From: Antennarius striatus
Taxonomy: Eukaryota; Chordata; Actinopteri; Lophiiformes; Antennariidae
Direction of reading: 5' to 3'
Assembly (NCBI RefSeq): GCF_040054535.1
Contig: NC_090780.1
Coordinates: 11,064,501 to 11,128,500 of the forward strand
Length of the DNA stretch: 64,000 nucleotides
The notes under the pieces are model-generated. The model saw nothing but the letters and a program-made list of their open reading frames with translations. It was not told where the DNA came from and searched no databases. The position numbers were made by a program, and so were the translations under genes. This document shows, piece after piece, positions 58,461 through 64,000 of the stretch (position 1 is the stretch's first letter; each line of letters opens with the position of its first letter).

Positions 58461-59015
58461 ATACTCCCACAAATGTGATTAGACATAGATTAACTTTACA
58501 ACATGTGTGTTCTTTTTGGGACAACAAGGCTCCATTGAGGACAACTGTTCTTTTATCCGTTCAATATCAGACTTTCAGAGGAGAGTTAGACTTCAAATAA
58601 AAAAACATTTTGTCAACAAAAGGTGATGTCACATTGGTGTGACACAGGTTTCCCCAGCCTATATTTATATGTAAAAGATAAATAGTTTGAAAAAGATATT
58701 TTGGTTTATTGGAAATCAATAGTATTGAAGCATAGTGCTAAAATGTTTAAATCCTACTTTTTTAATGGAACTTAAAGTGTTGTACATTCAGCAGATGGAC
58801 ACAAATATGACTGCTAATGAATGCCAGTGTTGCTCTGTACCTGTTGCTAGTGTAATGAATGTTTGCTAACATGTTCACCATTAAAAAGGTCTTAATGGGT
58901 TTGCTTATTTTTGCAGTTTGTTGCCTCTGTGCCCAAGAGGCTTCAGAATTCCTAGGACGGCGTTTCCCACAAATTAAATGTCATCTTTTAATGACCTTTC
59001 CTGTCTCCATCACAG
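58007..59015. other. intergenic upstream of the orphan GPCR
   Basis: AT-rich sequence with a short poly-G and (GA)n run (58415-58455). No gene was recognised. The promoter and any upstream non-coding exon of the GPCR must lie in or before this stretch, but cannot be placed. Confidence 0.4.
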
Positions 59016-59108
59016 GAGTCCTTGATTGGATGCTGAAGGATCACTCAGCCTGATTATTGAACAATGGGGGAGTTGGCAGTCTGTATTTTGACACAAGTAC
59101 TATGAATC

Positions 59109-60377
59109 ATGGAGGATAACAGCTCATTGTTGACCCATGAGTACAATGAGAGCTTCACCATTTGGACCCCAACATCCCGACCTCCCAGCAGGCAGCTGGG
59201 GGTCCTTTCCAACCCACAAACACGCTTTAAGGACTTGATAGGAATATTTCTTATGGTCACGCTCAATATTTTGGCCCTTCTGGCCAACACTGCCGTTCTG
59301 GTTGTTGTCATAAAAGCCCCTCATCTCAGGAAATTTGCCTTTGTATTCCACCTGTGTGCAGTGGATCTGCTGTGTGCCATCTTGCTGATGCCTCTGGGGA
59401 TTGTGTCCAGCTCCCCATACTTTTCTGGAGTGGCGTTCACCGTGCTGGAGTGCCAAGTGTATGTCTTCCTCAACGTGATCCTCATAGCTGCCACCATCTT
59501 CACCATTACAGCCATTAGCGTGGAGCGTTACTACTACATCGTCCACCCTATGCACTATGAGGTCAAGATGACGCTGAAGCTGACCTCAACAGTCATCGTG
59601 ATGGTGTGGGTGGCTTCTGCCATGCTGGGACTACCCACTGTGTTTGGTTGGTCATCCTATGGCAGCCTGAGCTCCATCAGTGCTGCACGCTGCTCTCTGC
59701 ATTGGAGCAACAGCGATCACAGGCAGGTCTTCTCCGTGCTCTACAGCGTCACCTGTTTCTGCCTGCCTGCCATTGTGATTTTTGCTGTGTACTGCAATGT
59801 GTACAAGGTTGCCCGTGTGGCTGCCCGCCAGCATGGACCTCTGCCGTTGTGGACAAACAGCCAACTGAAGCAGCGCTCTGATTCAATAAACAGCCAGACA
59901 ACCATCATCACAACCCGCAATGCCCCACGTAGGATTATGCGTGACCGTTATTTCAGTGGAGGTAAAGCCGCTGTCACTCTCGTGGTTATTGTTGGACAGT
60001 TTCTCATCTGCTGGCTGCCTTACTTTGCCTTCCACCTTCATCTGACTCTAGACACAACCGCAAATATACCTGATGTTCTGGAGGACACGGTCACTTGGCT
60101 GGCTTATTCTTCCTTTGCTATCAACCCCTTTTTTTATGGAGTCCTTAATCGGCAGATCAGGGAGGAACTTTGTAAGCTGAGGCGCTGCTATTCATCCCAG
60201 CCAGTGGAGCTGGGACACTCAAGCCATGAGGGCTCAGGCCATGAGAACTTTATGCAGTTTCTCCATAGGACAAGTTGTACAATAGAAACACGTGCAAGCT
60301 TTGCTACATCCAGTGTCAGAAGTACTTTGGATCAAACTGGTTTCAGGATACCAGGACAGATCCCAGAAGATTATTAG
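59109..60377 (+). CDS. gpr62: orphan class A GPCR, GPR61/GPR62 family
   Basis: A 422-aa uninterrupted seven-helix receptor in one coding exon; a probable acceptor (CCATCACAG) at 59015 suggests a spliced 5' UTR. N-glycosylation sites are at N4 and N13. Seen: LLANTAVLV in TM1, HLCAVDLL in TM2, ERY-YYIVHP at residues 139-147 (ERY in place of DRY), W in TM4, C of VLECQ and RCSLHW for the extracellular disulfide, GQFLICWLPYF in TM6 and NPFFY in TM7. The tail ends FRIPGQIPEDY, very like human GPR61 (FRIPGQIAEE). Family members are constitutively active orphan receptors expressed in brain. By sequence the protein is close to GPR61; by position (beside grm2 and rrp9, as human GPR62) it should be the gpr62 orthologue. 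I favour gpr62, with gpr61-like as the alternative name. AATAAA at 60454-60459 is a poly(A) signal. Confidence 0.85.
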   Translation: MEDNSSLLTHEYNESFTIWTPTSRPPSRQLGVLSNPQTRFKDLIGIFLMVTLNILALLANTAVLVVVIKAPHLRKFAFVFHLCAVDLLCAILLMPLGIVSSSPYFSGVAFTVLECQVYVFLNVILIAATIFTITAISVERYYYIVHPMHYEVKMTLKLTSTVIVMVWVASAMLGLPTVFGWSSYGSLSSISAARCSLHWSNSDHRQVFSVLYSVTCFCLPAIVIFAVYCNVYKVARVAARQHGPLPLWTNSQLKQRSDSINSQTTIITTRNAPRRIMRDRYFSGGKAAVTLVVIVGQFLICWLPYFAFHLHLTLDTTANIPDVLEDTVTWLAYSSFAINPFFYGVLNRQIREELCKLRRCYSSQPVELGHSSHEGSGHENFMQFLHRTSCTIETRASFATSSVRSTLDQTGFRIPGQIPEDY

Positions 60378-60543
60378 GGCTATTACAGCTTTGAGAGTAA
60401 AAAGTGACGCAGTTGTTACTGTTGCTGTGCATCTGTGAACTATATTTATATACAATAAAACCTAAGATAGAGCTTCAAGAAATGAATATATATATATATA
60501 AAAATATACATTTATGCCCATTTCCATTTATGTTAAGACTATG

Positions 60544-61548
60544 CAGTATTTTCTGCACCATAAGGCACGCTGGACTATAAGGCACACATTCAAGGAATGA
60601 CCCATTTTAAAACTGTTTTCACCACATTTTTAAAACTGTTTTCACCACATTTTAAGGCGCATAGAATAGAAACTACAGTCAAACGTCGGTTTTCGAACGC
60701 TTCTGTTCTTGACCACATCGGTTTTCGACCAGAAAATCAGAGAATTTTACGTCTCTGAACTCAACCAAAATTCGGCTCTCGACCAAGAAGCCGAGCGTAC
60801 TTGAACGTGACTCACTCGGGAGCCGATCGAACTCGAATGCCCAGGATGCTTCCTCCGTAGCGCATTCGCATTCGTGTTCAAAGTTCGATAGGATATCTTT
60901 TATTAAAATGAAACAGTGTCTATTTCTACCCCTTTTTATTTATGGTAAACAGTATACAGTGCAGTTTATGGTGAAAAATAGTAAAAAACAACTAAGAAAA
61001 AGTTGTTTTTTAGACTTGGAACGGATTAAAATTATTTACATTAATTATAATGGGAAAAATAGTTTCAGATTTCGAACAACTCGCTTTTCGAACAGCCTTC
61101 TGAAACGGACTATGTTCGGAAACCGAGGGTTGACTGTACTGTAGTGGCTGTGGTTGGATTTGGCATTCACTAGATTGAGCTGCGCTAAAGGGACTGCATT
61201 CACGACTGCGGCCTTTTCTCAAATTTCAAGAGCCAAATCACTGTTAGCCAAAGGTGCCTGGTATGCTACAATTGATTTGCAAATGTGATTGACACCTGAA
61301 ACAGCAGGTAACTGGGGGGGGGGGGGGGTTAGACTTGTTTATTCTGTCCGGGCTTCTGATCAGATAGGCAACAGCAAGGGGGTTGAGGTTACAGCTGAGA
61401 GTTGAGAACTCATCTGAGAACTCATTTCAATGAATGGCCTACTTTAAAACTTTTTTCATATATAAGGCACACTAGATTATAGGGCACACTGTCGGTTTTT
61501 GAGTAAATTAAAGGCTTTTAGGTGCGCCTTATAGTCTTGAAAATACTA
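60544..61548. mobile_element. short TIR element (MITE), copy 2, interrupted
   Basis: The left end CAGTATTTTCTGCACCATAA (60544) and right end CTTGAAAATACTA (to 61548) are approximate inverted repeats, with repeated TATAAGGCACACT units near both ends. It belongs to the family at 8578-8765. The interior is expanded by another element at 60676-61136 and by a poly-G tract (61313-61328). No clear target duplication. Confidence 0.6.
60676..61136. mobile_element. mariner/pogo-like MITE with TA target sites
   Basis: The left end CAGTCAAACGTCGGTTTTCG and right end (reading inward) CAGTCAACCCTCGGTTTCCG are inverted repeats of over 20 bp with a few mismatches. Both are bordered by TA (60674-60675 and 61137-61138), the Tc1/mariner-superfamily target. 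It is 461 bp without transposase coding and lies nested inside the MITE at 60544-61548. Confidence 0.8.
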
Positions 61549-63764
61549 TAATTGAAATATACTGGAATGGAAAACCAGTATTAAATCTGGTATTACATTT
61601 GCTGGTATTTAATCTCTACAAAAGAAAACACATCTGAATGTACAGATGAAATGATCATTGGCACAACTGCAGTCAGATGCTCAGAAGTTAAACAATGTTG
61701 TGAAGATCCAGGATTTGTATTATACTTCAATATAGCAGCAATGTTCTTTATATAAGTCATCTGATGTTGACATATTATATGTATGCTAAAATAATTTATG
61801 TGAACATTATTTATTGTACTGGAAGAAACCCATGACTTTTTGTTGAAAATGTTTAATTTGGTGTGGCTATAAATGTCAACGCGGTTACTTTAATCCTTTT
61901 TGTAGATTATTTTAAGTAAGCATGTGTGGCAAGGCGAGCGGCTTGAAGCCGTTGCCGACAACGCCACCTGGGGGCTTTCACCCCAGGATATGAACAAGAC
62001 TTACGGATATGCAGGTTTTGAATTGATCCAAGGCACACGGTTCAAGAATACTCCACAGGACCAGAGTGTGATTTCCAATTATAAAAAAAAAGACTTTATT
62101 AAACATTTATTTTAAAATGAGGACAGACGAAAAGAATACTACAAATATGATTATAAAGAGTATGAGGGATTACCAAAAACAGGGCTGGGGCTTACCACGA
62201 CAGCGGTAACAAAAAGGGGAGAGATCCAAAAAAACTGCACTGCACCCGTGACACAGCAAACCAAAAACGTGAATAAGGAACCACCACCAGGGGAACCGCT
62301 GCCGCTCTGGGCCCGCAGCACCTGTCAACGAAAAGAACACAATTAGAAACAAAAAAAACAAGGCAACCCTCACACACTATAACCAAATAGCAATAAACCC
62401 AAAATAAACTGTTTAACACACAAATTATCCAAAAGAGGAAAAAAAGATTACTACACAATAAATCAAATATAACCCACCAAACTGATCAATAATAACTCAA
62501 CGGGAGAAATAACAGATGAATAAACTAAAAAAAATGGGGAGAGTCTGCCCCTCCAATTAAAACCACCCTCCAGGGGTAGTGGCTCAGCGTCAATTAGAGG
62601 GTCGGGATGCCCTCTCTTGGCTCGCGTTGAGGACGCCGTATGATACGGCCTTGACCACCGGTAATGGTGTCTGGCCCGATATAGGCCGAATCAGCGCCGG
62701 CTTATGGTGGTGGAGGCCTCCAGCTGAGCCAGACCCCGGAGCAGACACCCAGATGCAGGGGGGGGAAAAAATACAACGAACAGAGAACGAGGAACCAAGA
62801 ACCTGAATCAACGGTTCAGTACAAACACTATAAACATTTTTTTCTTTTTAAAAATGGAAATCACATCTCTGTCCTTTTTAATTGTGGATCCTGCCGACAC
62901 ATGTAATATGTACTTTCCAGCTCTGGGCAAAAGACTTCAATAAGCACATAACTGATCAGTAACAATGTTGCTGTATCTTATAGCAGAAAAAAATTTGTGC
63001 TTTACAGTTTATTAATAACCTTTAATCCTGTATTAGTGAGGAGATCGCATGAAAGCTGTTGAGATAAACAGGCTGTATCCTCACTGAAAGTCTGTCACAT
63101 AGCAATTCCTGAGCTTGCACTCTTTAAGTCACTTTGAAGAAGTGTGCCAGATAAAAGATTTTCAAAAGTAAAAGTCAAATTCTCTCTGATCTCCAAAATT
63201 GTTTCTGCTTGTCCTCTTTTCTCTGTGCGTTTGACAAGCTTTGGCTCACTGGGTCCTGACCTCGATGTTGTTCATGTGCTTAATGTAACTAAAACTGAAC
63301 CCAGTCAACACACGATTATATAAAGAGAAAATGCCGTTTCATAACAGTCAAAGTGGTTATCTCTAATATCCTCTTAATATTTGTGCCCTGGCAGATTAAA
63401 AACAAAGAGTTGTCATATACTGACCACAGAAAATATGTTTTCATCATATTAAAGTTAAAAATAGTATCTGTCAACGATGAAGACAGGTGACAAATGCTGA
63501 TGGAACTGTAGGGAATATTTTGATGGAGTATGCAGCTCCGTACTCCATTAGTCCCACAAAGATTAGACTTTAGGGATAGACATTGGATAGAAAAGCTTCA
63601 AAAGGGTGAAAAATCACGAGTGCCTGTTGAGCAAAATTTTCACCCGTCTGTAAACAAACTCAGATATAAAACACAAATGATTAGCAGATATAACTAGTAT
63701 ATAATACATATCATAGTACAGTATACAGTATGTATATACAGTACATATACATATAATAGCGTAT
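61549..63764. other. intergenic, with unassigned GC-rich block
   Basis: Mostly AT-rich. Two stretches differ: 61920-62040 (AAGGCGAGCGGCTTGAAGCC and CCACCTGGGGGC) and 62565-62760 (GGGTCGGGATGCCCTCTC, CCCGATATAGGCCGAATCAG). They look repeat-derived, but I recognise no family and no frame with a domain. The region 62821-63764 shows nothing beyond AT-rich DNA and a TATAC-rich patch near 63690-63755. Confidence 0.35.
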
Positions 63765-64000
63765 ATAATGTGAGGGTCCTTAGGCAAGAGCCCAGTGAGG
63801 GTCCTTAGGCAAGACCCCTAATGCTATGCCAGCGTACCTCAGTCATGAGTGAACACAATAAAGACAGAGTCATACCGGCCCGGACGTCACCCGGGTTAAC
63901 AAGGTCCGCGTCAGTTGCAAGGGAACCAGGGCAATCTGATGAGAAATGGGTTACTGGAACAAGACACACATGGACAAGGGCGGAGAATACGGAGTTGTTG
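63765..64000 (+). mobile_element. 5' leader of a further LINE, cut by the window end
   Basis: A 27-bp tandem duplication begins the segment (GTGAGGGTCCTTAGGCAAGA at about 63770 and again about 63797). Then come ATACCGGCCCGGACGTCACC and CGGGTTAACAAGGTCCGCG, ending with GGGTTACTGGAACAAGACAC, where a coding frame probably opens. The CGGGTTAACAA block also occurs in the 5' leader of RTE copy C (near 24020). The family is not certain, and the element continues beyond the window. Confidence 0.55.

Overview
The window reads as nuclear DNA of a ray-finned (teleost) fish. It has long AT-rich introns with GT-AG boundaries, dense microsatellites, and several fish-type retroelement families (RTE-like LINEs, CR1/Rex1-like LINEs, L2-like tails, tRNA-headed SINEs, hAT and other TIR transposons). 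The species cannot be named from the sequence. Four protein-coding genes are supported, and all four can be assembled in frame.

Layout. From 1 to 10.4 kb there is repeat-rich intergenic DNA, including a tRNA-headed SINE and an RTE LINE (copy A) that was later hit by a hAT element and by an L2-like 3' fragment. From about 10.5 to 39.5 kb lies grm2 (group II metabotropic glutamate receptor, + strand): a non-coding first exon behind a TATA box, then six coding exons encoding 892 aa. The 17-kb intron between the first two coding exons holds RTE copy C (with a perfect 15-bp target duplication), a SINE with a perfect 13-bp duplication, and an unfamiliar 1.36-kb element carrying a repeated 16-bp motif. 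From 40.4 to 46.0 kb lies rrp9 (U3 snoRNP WD40 protein, - strand, 15 exons, 479 aa), convergent with grm2. Head-to-head with rrp9, from about 46.5 to 54.9 kb, is a 305-aa coiled-coil plus BEN-domain gene. One of its introns contains RTE copy B with two further LINE insertions, and another contains a relic hAT transposase. From 59.0 to 60.5 kb lies a single-coding-exon orphan class A GPCR of the GPR61/GPR62 family. The rest is intergenic and repeat-derived; the window ends inside the 5' leader of another LINE.

The gene order GRM2-RRP9-GPR62 matches what I recall of human 3p21.2, so this looks like a conserved vertebrate block. The genes share no pathway: grm2 and the GPR61/62 receptor are neuronal GPCRs, rrp9 is nucleolar ribosome biogenesis, and the BEN protein is a probable DNA/chromatin factor.

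No prokaryote-like system, CRISPR array or new protein system was found. The least explained structures are the 27.5-28.9 kb element with its CTCATTACCGCAACAC motif, the foldback at the 5' end of RTE copy C, the palindromic AGGTCA-rich repeat near 1 kb, the clustered GGGATGCA sites around the hAT relic, and a GC-rich unassigned block near 62.6 kb.
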